DNA of 64,000 bases from RYN-230 sp963841695 (GTDB lineage Bacteria > Actinomycetota > Actinomycetes > Streptosporangiales > Streptosporangiaceae): assembly GCA_963841695.1 (NCBI GenBank), contig CAWJDQ010000004.1, forward strand, positions 372,001 through 436,000, written 5' to 3'. Below, piece by piece: positions 27,187 through 36,687 of this stretch (the first letter of the stretch is position 1; each line of letters opens with the position of its first letter). Under the pieces are notes generated by a model, which was given only the letters and a program-made list of their open reading frames with translations, ran no database searches and was not told the DNA's origin. The translations under genes were made by a program, and so were the position numbers.

Positions 27187-28375
27187 CTAGTTGCCCGGGC
27201 CGTAGAGCCCGAAGATAAGCCGCGGATCCCCGGGCCGGAACGTGCCCAGGAACTGCGAGCTGTCGCCGATCTCCCGGCAGCGGGCCAGCAGGTCGCGGCC
27301 CAGCGCGAGCTGCCGGCGCTCCCAGGCCGCCAGCGCGGCCGGCACCTCGCCGCCCGCCGCGGTGAGCTCCTCGGCCAGAGCCCATCCGTCGGCGGCGGCC
27401 TTGGCTGTCCCGGCCGCCGCGTGCGGGCGGACCGCGAACGCCGCATCGCCGCTGAGGCAGATCCGGCCGAACACCATCCGCGGTACCTCGATGTCGGTGA
27501 CGACCTGCACGAAGGGCTCGGGTGCGCGCACGACCGCCTCGGCGATGGGCCCGGCGAGCTGGTCCCGCGCCGCCCGCCGCATCGCGGTGACCGCCGCCTC
27601 GGTGGCCGCGCCAGGCGGCAGCGAGACTGGCCGCCGCACCCCGTCGCGGCCGGTCATCAGGGTGTCCAGCGGCGCGCCGGGAGCGACGTTGACGTACCAG
27701 ACGATGTTGATCAGGCGGTCGCCCCGGGTCAGCGAGCCGTCCAGGGCAGGGATCGGGTAGACGAGGATGTGGCTGTCCGGCAGCACCTGGTAGGTGAGCG
27801 CGTCGCCGAGGGTGGCGCAGGTGCCGGGGGAGAGGTGACGCTCGGGGACCGTGCCGCGCCACGCCACGTACCCGGAGTAGGCCGGGCGCACCGCGGGCAG
27901 CAGCCGGGCCCGGGCGGGCGAGCCGACCCCGTCGGCACAGACCAGCAGGTCGGACTCCACCCGCTGGCCGGTACCGAGGGTGACCGTGACGGTGCCGCGC
28001 TGCTCGGCGAAGCTGGTCACCTCGGTGCCCAGCTGGTAACGCCCCGCGTCGAGCAGGCTCGAGCAGCGACCGGTAGATCGTGTTCCAGGACGAGAAGCGG
28101 TAGCGGTGCCGCTGCTCGTGCTGGACGCTGCCGTCCCGGTTCAGGAACCGGATCCACGCCGTGGCCGAGCACACGTCCGTGACCTGGAACCCACCCCGCT
28201 TGAGCAGGTAGTCCAGGGTCGCGTCGAGCGCGGCGATGCCCGCGCCCCTGGCCTGCAGCGCGGCCGGGGACCGCTCGAAGACCCGGACGTCGCAGCCGGC
28301 GTCCCGGAGCACCAGGGCCGTGGTGAGCCCGCCTACCGACCCGCCGGCGATGCTGACCCGGGGCATCCTGGACAC
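27187..28375 (-). pseudogene. FAD-dependent aromatic-type monooxygenase with one frame change
   Basis: The GTG at 28375 (GGGAG upstream) gives MSRMPRVSIAGGSVGGLTTAL, the FAD-binding Rossmann loop GGSVGG with FERS after strand 2. The frame shifts near 28055, and the protein continues LGTGQRVESDLLVCADGVGSPAR, then ICLSGDAAFAVRPHAAAG (second FAD motif G-D) to the stop at 27187. It would be about 396 residues, the size of p-hydroxybenzoate-hydroxylase-type flavoprotein monooxygenases. These need NAD(P)H and O2. It sits 15 bp downstream of the PPOX-fold gene and 33 bp upstream of the cupin. The substrate may be a small aromatic or N-heterocycle, by analogy only. Confidence 0.8.
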
Positions 28376-28390
28376 CGGCTGCGCTCCCGG

Positions 28391-28912
28391 TCAGGGGCGG
28401 CCGAAGGTGGCCACGCTGACGACCTCCATCTCGAACAGCACGCGCCGTTCGTCGATCGAGGGGTCCCGCAGCCCGTACGGTGGCTCGTTGCCGGTGTACT
28501 TCACCCAGATCCGGTCCAGCTGGTCGGTGACCCGCTGTCCCTCGGCCGGGTCGTCCTCGGAAATCTCCCGCTTCACCACGGTCTTGATGCTGAGCCAGTG
28601 GTAGGAGTTCTCCGGGTTCATCAGCAGGAAGGTCGCGTACGGGGCCTTGCGCAGCCAGTCCACCTTCTTGCGGTGCGTGGCCAGGTTCAGCAGGACCGTG
28701 TCACCGTCGTAGTCGAACCACACGGGCGTCAGGTTGGGCTGGTCTGCCCGGCCCATCACGGCCACGACCGCGGTGACCGGCTCGTCCAGCAGCCGCTTGA
28801 AGCTCGGTTCCAGGTCGGCCAGGCTCATGACCGGCTCGCGGTCGCCGATCGTGAACTGGCCGGGCTGGATCCCCTCGGCCACGTCCTTGAATTTCGCAAC
28901 GGTAATGCTCAC
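28391..28912 (-). CDS. PPOX-fold flavin/F420-type protein
   Basis: 173 residues from the GTG at 28912 (GGAG upstream); the longer frame to 28939 adds nine residues without support. The FMN/F420-binding split-barrel is seen in VTAVVAVMGRADQPNLTPVWFDYDGDTVLLN and RKKVDWLRKAPYATFLLM. Members are pyridoxamine-phosphate oxidases or F420H2-dependent reductases. It lies in the operon between the ThDP enzyme and the monooxygenase and may supply or use reduced cofactor. The cofactor cannot be assigned from sequence alone. Confidence 0.75.
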   Translation of the reverse strand: MSITVAKFKDVAEGIQPGQFTIGDREPVMSLADLEPSFKRLLDEPVTAVVAVMGRADQPNLTPVWFDYDGDTVLLNLATHRKKVDWLRKAPYATFLLMNPENSYHWLSIKTVVKREISEDDPAEGQRVTDQLDRIWVKYTGNEPPYGLRDPSIDERRVLFEMEVVSVATFGRP

Positions 28913-29023
28913 TGCGCACGCTCCTTCGCTGTCGCGCATGGCTCCGGGCGGGGCGGGGGTGCCCCGTGCGGGCTTGGTTCCGGACGGGAGTGCCGGGTGC
29001 GGGCGCGGTGCCCTCCCGGGCGG

Positions 29024-30881
29024 TCAGCGGTTCGGCTCTCCTCCTGCCTGGGTCAGGCCGGGCACGGCCCGGCGGCCGGCGGCACCGCGGCTCAGTTCCA
29101 TGACCGCGGGGTAGCAGGCCGGGTCCACGGCGGCATCGATCACCGTCGGGCCGTCCCTGCGCAGCGCCGCCTGGAGCGCCGTGATGAGCTCCGGCTCGGT
29201 ACCGGCGGCCGCCGCCGCGGCCCCCATTGCGGTGGCGACTCCGGCGAAAGACACCGGGCCGTAGTCCACAGCCTCGGCACCCCCCTGGCCAGCCGGCCGT
29301 TGCTTGATCTTGATGAGGCTGAGGGTGGCGTCGTTGAACACGATCACCACGATCCGCAGCCTGAGCCGGACGGCGGTCTCGATTTCGGCCAGCGTCATAC
29401 CCAGGCCACCGTCCCCGGTGAACGCCACCACCGGCTGGCCGGGCGCACACAGCGCGGCGGCGATGGCCGCGGGCAGCGCGAAGCCCATGGTGGCCAGGCC
29501 GCTGGAGATCAGCAGACGGCCAGGCTGGTCCACCTCCCACAGTGGCATCACGGCCAGCATGTGCGCGCCCGCGTCCACGGTGGCGATCGTTTCCGCCGGG
29601 GTGTGCGCCCGGACCACGGCGGCGACCTGCGGCGGGGTGAGCGTGCCAGCAGCGGCGGCGGTGGCTGCGCCGGCGTCGGTGGCTGCGGCGTCCCTCAGGC
29701 GCCGCGCGGCGTCGGCCCGGGCCACCTGCCCGGCCGCCGGGGCCCAGCCTGGCTCCTGCGGCTGGGCCGGGTCGGCGGCGGCCGGGCGGCCGGGGCCGGC
29801 CGGGGCGGCGGCCGGTGTCCAGCCGGCCAGCAGACCGATCACCGCGGGCAGCGGGGCCGACAGCGCGGTGGCGCCGGTGAAGTACCCGGTGGCCCCGGTC
29901 CGGCCGATCGGCCAGCCGCCGGCCAGCACCGTGGGCGCGGCGTAGTCCCAAGGCGGCCGGGATCATCTCGGCCTCGTCCACGCCCAGCCCGATGATGAGG
30001 TCCGCCTGGGCCAGCAGCGGCCATTCCAGCGTGCCGCCCGTCACCAGGCCGCCGGCTTCGGCCGCGGAGTCCGGGACGATGCCGCGGGCCCGGTAGGTGT
30101 GCAGCGCGGGGATCCCGCGGCCGACCACGGCCGCCCGGATGGCCGCGATGTGCGCGCGGGCGTCCGTGCCGAGCAGCAGGACGGGCCGCCGGGCCCGGCG
30201 CAGCGCCGCGGCCAGCAGCGCGAGGTCATCGGCTGACCCGCCGGGTCCCTGGGCGCGGAACCCGCGGCCGCCGGGTCGTGCTACGGGCCGAGTGTGCCGC
30301 GTGCCGCCGGAGGGCCTGTCCCCGGCGGCCTGCGCGCGCTCAGCCGGGGCCCCGTCGTCCATCAGCGCGATCACCGGCCCCGGCGGCGCGGCGGCAGCCT
30401 GGCTGACCGCCCGGGCTGCGACCTGGCCGGCCTGTTCCCCGCCCACGGTCATCGCCGCCTTGGCCACCGACCGGCCCAGGGCCTCCTGGTCCAGCCGCTG
30501 GTGGCTGACCCGGCCGGCCTCGGCGGCCCGCACCGTGTCCGCGATGACCACGAGCGGAAGCCGGTCCAGTGCCGCGTGGGCGATCCCGTTGACCGCGCTG
30601 GCCAGTCCCGGTCCCCGGGTAACCAGCACGGCTCCCGGCTGCCCGGTCAGGTCGGCGCTGGTGGCAGCCATGATGGCCGCCGCCGTTTCGGTGTGGGCGA
30701 GCACGAAGCGCAGCCCGGCCGCGGCGGCCGCGCCCACCACGTCGAGGTTCGGGCCGCCACCCGGCACGCCGAACATCACCCGGGTACCCGCCCCGGCTAG
30801 CGCGGTCACGATCGCGGCGGCGGCCGCGGGCATCGTGGCTGGCTGGCGCGGCCCGCTCAGGGTGGCCGGACGGCTGGTCAC
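29024..30881 (-). pseudogene. ThDP-dependent enzyme of the acetolactate synthase superfamily, one frame change
   Basis: The GTG at 30881 gives the N-terminal domain: VMFGVPGGGPNLDVV, then VLAHTETAAAIMAA, in which the conserved Glu activates thiamine diphosphate. The second part (LALLAAALRRARRPVLLLG) is the central domain. The frame changes near 29940 and the C-terminal domain continues: VVAFTGDGGLGMT and NDATLSL (GDG…N ThDP/Mg motif), ending at 29024. Total about 618 residues, close to the usual 550-600. The superfamily covers decarboxylases, carboligases and lyases; the substrate is not readable. It is the first enzyme gene after the GntR regulator. Confidence 0.8.
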
Positions 30882-30918
30882 TGCGGATCCCTGGTCACTG
30901 CGGATGCCGGTGCGCCGT

Positions 30919-31812
30919 TCATCCCCGCCCCGGTCCGGAGTGATCGACCCGGCCCCGCATCTGCAGCCGGTAGGAGTACCGGTCCGGGTGGAAATGGTTG
31001 ACCGCCAGTTCCAGCGGGACCAGGTCCCGGTCGCAGTAGAGCCGCTCGATCCGCAGCACCGCCGCGCCTGCCGGGCAGCCCAGGCGGCGGGCGGTATCCG
31101 GGTCGGCGGCCACCGCGGTCGCGTTCTGCGCCGCGCTGTGAATCTGCCGCCCGCTGACCCGGTCAACCAGGCTGATCACGGTGAAGCGGGCGCGGTCGCC
31201 CGGCTCGGACAGCGCCGCCAGCTCGGGCAGCTCGCGCAGCTTGCGCCCGATCTGCAGGGGCAGGTGAACCCGCGTAAAGCAGAACGGGATCCCGTCGCGC
31301 AGCCGCAGGAACGACATGGCCATCACGCTGTCCTCCGGCACCCGCAGCGCCTCCGCGGCCGTCACGCTGGCCAGCACGTGCAGCGGCTCCACCACGCGGA
31401 GCTCGGTGTCCAGCGAGAGGGCCATCAGGTCGTCGATGCTGCCGAACGAGCGCAGGTACCTGCCGTCTCCCGGCACGGCGAACGTGCCCCGGCCGCGGAC
31501 CCGGTAGATGACACCCTCCGAGACGAGCTCCTGGAACGCGCGGCGCACCGTCTGGCGGCTGAGCCCGGTCGAGGCGACCAGCTCGGCCTCGGTCGCCAGC
31601 CGCTGCCCCGCCGGATAACGCCCGTCCGCGACCGCCTGCCGGAGGTCCGCCGCCAGCTGGCGGTACGCGGTGGCCTGGCCGGCCCCGGCCCGGCGGCGGT
31701 CGCCGGGCCCGGCCGGGCCCGGCCCGGCCAGGCCCGGTGACGGCCCCTCGGGCCGCAGGGGCGGCACGACCCGCAGCACGGGACGGGGGGCTCGGGCGCC
31801 TCTGGCGGCCAA
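30919..31812 (-). CDS. GntR/HutC-family regulator with UTRA domain
   Basis: 297 residues from a TTG at 31812, chosen because GGAG lies five bases upstream; the frame stays open to 32049 but the added sequence looks non-coding. The winged helix domain is in residues 45-110: AYRQLAADLRQAVADGRYPAG, LATEAELVASTGLSRQTVRRAFQEL, GVIYRVRGRGTF. The UTRA ligand domain follows (about 130-290; FCFTRVHLPLQIGRKL, GAAVLRIERLYCDRDL). Such regulators usually repress until a substrate binds. It precedes the ThDP, PPOX, monooxygenase and cupin genes by 37 bp and is their likely controller. Confidence 0.88.
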   Translation of the reverse strand: MAARGARAPRPVLRVVPPLRPEGPSPGLAGPGPAGPGDRRRAGAGQATAYRQLAADLRQAVADGRYPAGQRLATEAELVASTGLSRQTVRRAFQELVSEGVIYRVRGRGTFAVPGDGRYLRSFGSIDDLMALSLDTELRVVEPLHVLASVTAAEALRVPEDSVMAMSFLRLRDGIPFCFTRVHLPLQIGRKLRELPELAALSEPGDRARFTVISLVDRVSGRQIHSAAQNATAVAADPDTARRLGCPAGAAVLRIERLYCDRDLVPLELAVNHFHPDRYSYRLQMRGRVDHSGPGRG

Positions 31813-32204
31813 CGCAACTCCTGACCCATCGCCGGGAGGCCTCTTATCCGCACCGATGGGACCCGCGGCGGCCTTTAGACGGCCATATTGTGGGGCGCGC
31901 GGTGAGCGCGTCAAGGGCCGGTGGCACCCGCGCTGGCTGGGACTACCCGCGCTCCCCGGGACGCCCGGGGGAAGGGGGCGGGCCAGCCTTCCTTTGTGAA
32001 CCCAATAACACGCGGATTTGGCCGGTCCAATCCGCGCTGCCCGGGTCACGCCCGGTTCCCGCCGCGGACGCGTTCCTGGACCGCCGGGGTCGCGGCCGCG
32101 GACTGCCGGGGCGCCTGCCTTTACCGCCGGGGCGCCTGTCCGGGCCGCGGCGGGCCAGGGTCACCGAGGCTCCTGGCCCGCCGCGGCAGGCGCGCCGGCC
32201 CAGG
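31813..32204. other. 392-bp gap upstream of the GntR gene
   Basis: No gene is supported. It holds one strong inverted repeat (32011-32036) and a short direct repeat GCCGGGGCGCCTG near 32104 and 32126. The 5' half must contain the GntR promoter; the 3' half follows the glycosidase stop. Confidence 0.55.
32011..32036. promoter_or_regulatory. Inverted repeat, operator or terminator candidate
   Basis: CGCGGATT and AATCCGCG are perfect 8-bp arms around a 10-bp loop. It is 169 bp beyond the glycosidase stop and about 200 bp upstream of the GntR start. No T-run follows on either strand, so an operator for the GntR protein is as likely as a terminator. Confidence 0.35.
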
Positions 32205-34394
32205 TCAGCCGGCGGCCCGCTTGAGCTGGACGGTCACCGAGCGCACCGTGGGCCGCAGGGTCACCGTCCCGGTCTGCTCGTCGACCGTGCCCGCGCTGGC
32301 CGAGGCGATGTTGCTGACGAACGCGGGCAGCTGGAACAGCACCGGCCCGGACGGCGGCGGCCCGGTCAGCGTCAGGGTGACCGACGAGCCGTGCCCGCGG
32401 ATGGTCAGCCCCAGGTGGTGCCCGTCGGTGGTCGGCATGTTCGCCAGCTGGATGGCCTGCCCGCCGCTGAGCCAGGCACTGGGCACGCCCCGGCCGACCA
32501 CGAGGTCGCCGTCGGCCCGCTGGGCGGCCAGCGAGTCGAGCAGCACCATGTTGGCGTTGGCCATCCCCCAGGCGTGCGGGGAGGAGCCGTTCCCGGCCTC
32601 CGGGTGGGTCCCGGTCCACGGCGAGCCGGGGTTGGGGAACTGCTGGCTTTCCCACCACGAGTACGGGCCGCTCTGCCCGTTGGCGATCATGAACTCGTAG
32701 CTGAGGATGCCCTGGTCCCGGTGGCTCGCGCTGGCCAGGCCCCATTCTCCGTACCCGGCGTTGTAGGCGGTGCTGTAGTACTGCGTGGGATAGCCGCCGA
32801 ACGTGTCAGGCGGCAGCTTCCCGGCCAGCCGGCCGAAGCCGTAGTCGTAGGTGGCGTCGATCAGGCTGATGCCCGGGCCGCTGAGCGGGGCGCCGAACAG
32901 GTACCCGTCCCAGGCCCAGCGGCCGAACAGGAACGGCGCGGCCCAGTTGGCGTCCTCGGGATTGGCGCACCGGTTGTCGGTGTTCGGCTCGGTCATCGAG
33001 CAAGGCAGGTAGGTCAGGTGGTTCGCGGAGATCGTCGCGTCCAGCGTCCGGTTCGTCGCCGCCAGCAGGCTGGCGTACTGCGCGGCGGCCCACTTCGCCT
33101 GGGCGGTGTTCCCGACCTTCCGGGCCAGCCACTCGTAGGTGGCCAGGCCGGTGAGCGCCTCGTAGTTGTCGATGGTCCAGTAGCCGTTGGCGTCGATGTC
33201 GTTGGTCTTCTCCATGATCCCGCCGGGCCCGGTCCGGTCGGCGGCGATCAGGTGCGCGGTGTCCTCGATGCTCGGCTCGGACTTGCCGGCCGGCCCGTCG
33301 GTGGCGAAGTTGGCCTTCACGAAGCTCAGATCGCCGGTCTTGAGCAGGTAGATGGCCCACACCCAGGGATAGGTCCACACTCCGTCGTCGTACTGGGTCT
33401 GGCTGCCGATCACGTACCGGGCCCGGTCCAGCAGCGCGTGCGCGCCGCTGGTGTAGCCCTGGGTGAACAGGTTGGCCAGAATGCCGATGACGTCGTGGCT
33501 GAACTCCGTGTCGTAGCCGTTGGCCCCGGTCCGCAGCTCGTTGCCGGACCGGATGATCTGGGTGTAGATGAACCCGGTGCGGTACGCGTCGGCCAGGCTC
33601 TGGTCCGGCAGGCTGACGATCTGGGCGATGTGGGCCAGCTGCTGGTTCCAGTAGGCCCGCATGTGCGCGAAGTGCTGGTCGAAGCCGCCCGCGCCGGCCA
33701 GTGCGGAACCCGACGGCCACGCGTACGTCCCGCCGAAACGGTCCGCCGCGACCGCGTAGTCGTGGTTCACGGTGCCGTGCGCGGGCACCGTGTCGCTCGC
33801 CGAATTGAGCGGGACCAGCCCGGCCGAGGCCTGCGGGTCGATGGTGACGGCCTGGCCAGTCGGGTTGCTGACCTGCACCCGGCTGTAGATCACGACGTAG
33901 GCGTGGCCGCCGATGCTGACCCGGTCGCCGAAGTTCGTGATCGAGATCCGGGCGCCGCCGGAGTGGAACGTGGTCACCAGCGCGGGCAGGTAGCCGTCGG
34001 CGTTGGTCCAGGTGGTCGGGCTGTCGTTGTAGACGCCGTAGCCGTAGGTCGTGCCGGTGACCGGCGTGGTGGTGCCGCTGCCGGGCTGGCCGCCGCTGAT
34101 CACGAAGAAACTCCCGCCCAGGCAGGCGGGCACGGCCTGGTGGTTCCCGGTCCAGCCCAGCACGCTGGCGTCGCCGAACGTCCCGTACACGGTCTGGTCG
34201 CCGGCCGGGCCATTCGGGGCGCAGCTGTAGGGCGGCGCCGTCACCGCGGCTGTGCTGGCGGCGGCTGTGCTGGCGGCGTCGGCCGCGGGCAGCCCGGCCG
34301 TCCCGGCCAGCAGCGCCGCTGATGCGAGAAGTGCGCCTGCCCACCGTGGTCCCTGGCGGTACCAGCCCGGCCGTTCCCTCGTCGCTGAGGTCAT
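32205..34394 (-). CDS. Secreted six-hairpin glycosidase-like protein
   Basis: 729 residues from the ATG at 34394, behind GGAGG. A signal peptide is clear: basic N-terminus, then WAGALLASAALLAGTAGL ending in ADAA. The N-terminal third is beta-rich. The C-terminal two thirds are helical with GH15/GH63-like alpha/alpha-barrel text: GYDTEFSHDVIGILANLFTQG, GVWTYPWVWAIYLLKTG, DANGYWTIDNYEALTGLATYEW and SWWESQQFPNPGSPWTG. It probably hydrolyses an external glucan or other oligosaccharide, though catalytic acids are not assigned. Monocistronic, with a repeat-rich region upstream. Confidence 0.78.
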   Translation of the reverse strand: MTSATRERPGWYRQGPRWAGALLASAALLAGTAGLPAADAASTAAASTAAVTAPPYSCAPNGPAGDQTVYGTFGDASVLGWTGNHQAVPACLGGSFFVISGGQPGSGTTTPVTGTTYGYGVYNDSPTTWTNADGYLPALVTTFHSGGARISITNFGDRVSIGGHAYVVIYSRVQVSNPTGQAVTIDPQASAGLVPLNSASDTVPAHGTVNHDYAVAADRFGGTYAWPSGSALAGAGGFDQHFAHMRAYWNQQLAHIAQIVSLPDQSLADAYRTGFIYTQIIRSGNELRTGANGYDTEFSHDVIGILANLFTQGYTSGAHALLDRARYVIGSQTQYDDGVWTYPWVWAIYLLKTGDLSFVKANFATDGPAGKSEPSIEDTAHLIAADRTGPGGIMEKTNDIDANGYWTIDNYEALTGLATYEWLARKVGNTAQAKWAAAQYASLLAATNRTLDATISANHLTYLPCSMTEPNTDNRCANPEDANWAAPFLFGRWAWDGYLFGAPLSGPGISLIDATYDYGFGRLAGKLPPDTFGGYPTQYYSTAYNAGYGEWGLASASHRDQGILSYEFMIANGQSGPYSWWESQQFPNPGSPWTGTHPEAGNGSSPHAWGMANANMVLLDSLAAQRADGDLVVGRGVPSAWLSGGQAIQLANMPTTDGHHLGLTIRGHGSSVTLTLTGPPPSGPVLFQLPAFVSNIASASAGTVDEQTGTVTLRPTVRSVTVQLKRAAG

Positions 34395-34770
34395 GGGTCC
34401 TCCGCTGTCCAGGCTGGCGGCTCCGCGGGGCCCACCCCCGGCGGATGCCCGCCAGCCGCGGACCGGGTACCCGGCCGCGGCCCGGACTAACGCGGCCCGG
34501 ACTGACATGGGCCGGACTGACATGGGCCGGACTGACATGGGCCGGACTGACATGGGCCGGACTGACATGGGCCGGCCGGTGCCCGGGCGCGGCCCATGGC
34601 ACGGCCCAGGGTGCGGCCCATGGGACGGCCCATGGTGCGGCCACGGTGCCGGCACGCCGGGAAACGATGGGCGGGAACCGTTGTGGTAGAGCTCGCGGCG
34701 CGGACAGTATCTACAGCGAGAAGCCAGGCGCCGGGCTGCCCCCGGGCGCGGTGCGGGAAGGCGGTGAGCG
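34395..34770. other. 376-bp divergent gap with repeats
   Basis: Lies between the secreted glycosidase (minus) and the phosphotransferase gene (plus). No gene is supported. It holds the tandem repeat at 34501-34575 and, at 34588-34650, a looser set of GGCCCATGG-type repeats. Both promoters must lie in the remaining sequence. Confidence 0.6.
34501..34575. repeat. 15-bp tandem repeat, five perfect copies
   Basis: The unit ACTGACATGGGCCGG is repeated five times without change. On the minus strand it would read as repeated MSVRP, but there is no supported gene. Perfect copies suggest recent slippage or an assembly-collapsed minisatellite. Confidence 0.9.
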
Positions 34771-35802
34771 GTGAGCGGTGCTGGCGCGCACGACCTGTCC
34801 GCGGGCGGGGACGTCCTGGCCGGGATCACGCGGTTCGCCGGGCGGGCGGCGCAGGCCGCCGGCTGCGCTCCCGGTTCCGGCGTGCAGCTGCTCAACGTGT
34901 CAGAGAACGCGACCTACCGGGTGGATGACCCGGACGGGGGAGCGTCGATCCTGCGGGTGCACCGGCTCGGCTATCACTCGGTCGCCGAGATCGAATCCGA
35001 GCTGGCCTGGATGGACGCGCTGCGCGCCGAGGCCGGGGTGCGCACCCCGCGGGTGCTGCCGGCCCCCGGCGGCGGGCGGGTCATCACCCTGGCCGACGAG
35101 ACCGGGCAGCCGCGGCACTGCGTCCGCTTCGAGTACCTGGCCGGCACCGAGCCCGCCGACGACGACGCGGCGCACTTCGCCGAGCTGGGCGAGCTCACCG
35201 CCCGGATGCACCAGCACGCCCGGCAGTGGCGGCGGCCGCCCTGGTTCACCCGGTTCCGCTGGGACTACGACGCCGCGCTCGGGGCCGGGGCCCGGTGGGG
35301 GCGCTGGCAGGACGGGATCGGCGTCGGGCCGGCCGAGCACGCGGTCCTGGGTCGGCTGGACGGCGTGCTCCGCGACCGGCTCGCCGCGTTCGGCACCGGC
35401 CCGCAGCGGTACGGGCTGGTGCACGCGGACACCAGGCTGGCCAACCTGCTCGTCAACGGCGGCCGGATCAGCGTCATCGACTTCGACGACTCGGGCTTCA
35501 GCTGGTACCTCTACGACGCGGGCACCGCGGTCAGCTTCTTCGAGCACCAGCCGCACGTGCCGGAGCTGGTGGACAGCTGGCTGTCCGGCTACCGCCGGGT
35601 GAGCGACCTGCCGGCCCGGGACGAGGCGGAGATCTGGACCTTCATCATGCTCCGCCGCCTGCTGCTGGTGGCCTGGATCGGCTCGCATCAGGCGGCCGAC
35701 ATCGCCCGGGAGCTGGGCGCCGGCTATAGCCAGGACAGCTGCGCCCTGGCGGAGCGCTATCTCAGCCGGCCTGGGAGCCCGGGGGCCGCCGCCGTGGGCT
35801 GA
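34771..35802 (+). CDS. Aminoglycoside phosphotransferase-family kinase
   Basis: 343 residues from a GTG at 34771. The kinase fold is shown by HADTRLANLLVNGG (catalytic Asp in H-x-D and metal-binding Asn) and VIDFDDSGFSWYL (second metal Asp). The N-terminal lobe has ENATYRVDDPDGGASILRVHR. Members phosphorylate small molecules such as aminoglycosides, choline, homoserine or sugars; the substrate is not known. It is divergent from the glycosidase and is followed 70 bp later by an SDR. Confidence 0.85.
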   Translation: MSGAGAHDLSAGGDVLAGITRFAGRAAQAAGCAPGSGVQLLNVSENATYRVDDPDGGASILRVHRLGYHSVAEIESELAWMDALRAEAGVRTPRVLPAPGGGRVITLADETGQPRHCVRFEYLAGTEPADDDAAHFAELGELTARMHQHARQWRRPPWFTRFRWDYDAALGAGARWGRWQDGIGVGPAEHAVLGRLDGVLRDRLAAFGTGPQRYGLVHADTRLANLLVNGGRISVIDFDDSGFSWYLYDAGTAVSFFEHQPHVPELVDSWLSGYRRVSDLPARDEAEIWTFIMLRRLLLVAWIGSHQAADIARELGAGYSQDSCALAERYLSRPGSPGAAAVG

Positions 35803-35871
35803 CCACGCAGCCGCCGCCCCGGGCTGACCACGCAGCGGACGCGGCGGGCTAGCCAAGAAAGGGAGCCTTAC

Positions 35872-36663
35872 GTGTTCACATCCATCGCCGGGCGGGCCGT
35901 CGTGGTCACCGGGGGCACCCGCGGCATCGGCAAAGGCATCGCCCGGGTGTTCGCGGGCCACGGCGCGCGGGTTCTCATCGTCGGCCGGGACCAGGCCACG
36001 GCCACCCGGGCGGTGGCCGAGCTCACCGCGGACGGGGCCGAGGTCTCCTCCCTGCTGGCTGACGTCAGCGTCCGGGCGGACTGCCAGCGGATCGCCAGGA
36101 CCGCGGCCGAGCGGCTCGGCGGCATCGACGTGCTCTGCGCCAACGCGGGCGTCTTCCCGGACAAGCCGCTCGCGGACCTGACCGACGACGACCTGGACAC
36201 CGTGCTCGGCACCAACCTGCGCGGCTGCATCCTGTCCGTCCAGGCCTGCCTGCCCGCGCTGCAGCGGTCCGCGCACGGCCGGGTCATCCTGACCTCCTCG
36301 ATCACCGGGCCGGTCACCGGGTTCCCGGGCTGGTCGCACTATGGCGCGAGCAAGGCCGGCCAGCTCGGCTTCATGCGCACCGCCGCCCTCGAACTGGCGG
36401 CCCACGCCATCACGGTCAACGCGGTGCTGCCCGGCAACGTGATCACCGAGAGCCTGCTGGACCTCGGCGAGGAGTACATCCAGGAGATGACGGCCAGCGT
36501 CCCGCTGCGCCGCCTCGGCACGGTCGACGAGATCGGCTACGCGGCGCTGTTCCTGGCCACCGACGAGGCAGCCTTTATCACCGGGCAGACGATCGTGGTC
36601 GACGGCGGGCAGGTGCTGCCCGAATCCCTGGGGGCCCTGGACGCTTGGGCCGGCGGGTCGTAA
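35872..36663 (+). CDS. Short-chain dehydrogenase, FabG-like
   Basis: 263 residues from a GTG at 35872 with GGGAG upstream. Classical SDR motifs: TGGTRGIGKGIA (cofactor loop), NAG in CANAGVF, the catalytic Ser in LTSSITGPVTG, and YGASKAG with Tyr and Lys. The end has FLATDEAAFITGQTIVVDGGQ, typical of 3-oxoacyl-ACP reductase-like enzymes. It uses NAD(P)H on a ketone or alcohol; the substrate is open. It is co-directional with the kinase upstream, 69 bp apart. Confidence 0.9.
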   Translation: MFTSIAGRAVVVTGGTRGIGKGIARVFAGHGARVLIVGRDQATATRAVAELTADGAEVSSLLADVSVRADCQRIARTAAERLGGIDVLCANAGVFPDKPLADLTDDDLDTVLGTNLRGCILSVQACLPALQRSAHGRVILTSSITGPVTGFPGWSHYGASKAGQLGFMRTAALELAAHAITVNAVLPGNVITESLLDLGEEYIQEMTASVPLRRLGTVDEIGYAALFLATDEAAFITGQTIVVDGGQVLPESLGALDAWAGGS

Positions 36664-36687
36664 GCCGGAGCGCCGGGCCGCCGCGCG

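Noticed and set aside
25495..28182. Long plus-strand open frame of 895 codons opposite the kinase and monooxygenase
   Set aside because: Its composition (Gly/Arg/Asp/His-rich) is that of an antisense shadow, and it runs over several well-supported minus-strand genes.
28701..31166. 821-codon frame as a single ThDP protein
   Set aside because: Only the part up to about 29950 is real; the C-terminal ThDP domain is in another frame, and the first 95 codons lie over the GntR gene.
34501..34575. CRISPR-like array
   Set aside because: The units are contiguous 15-bp repeats without spacers, and no cas genes are present.
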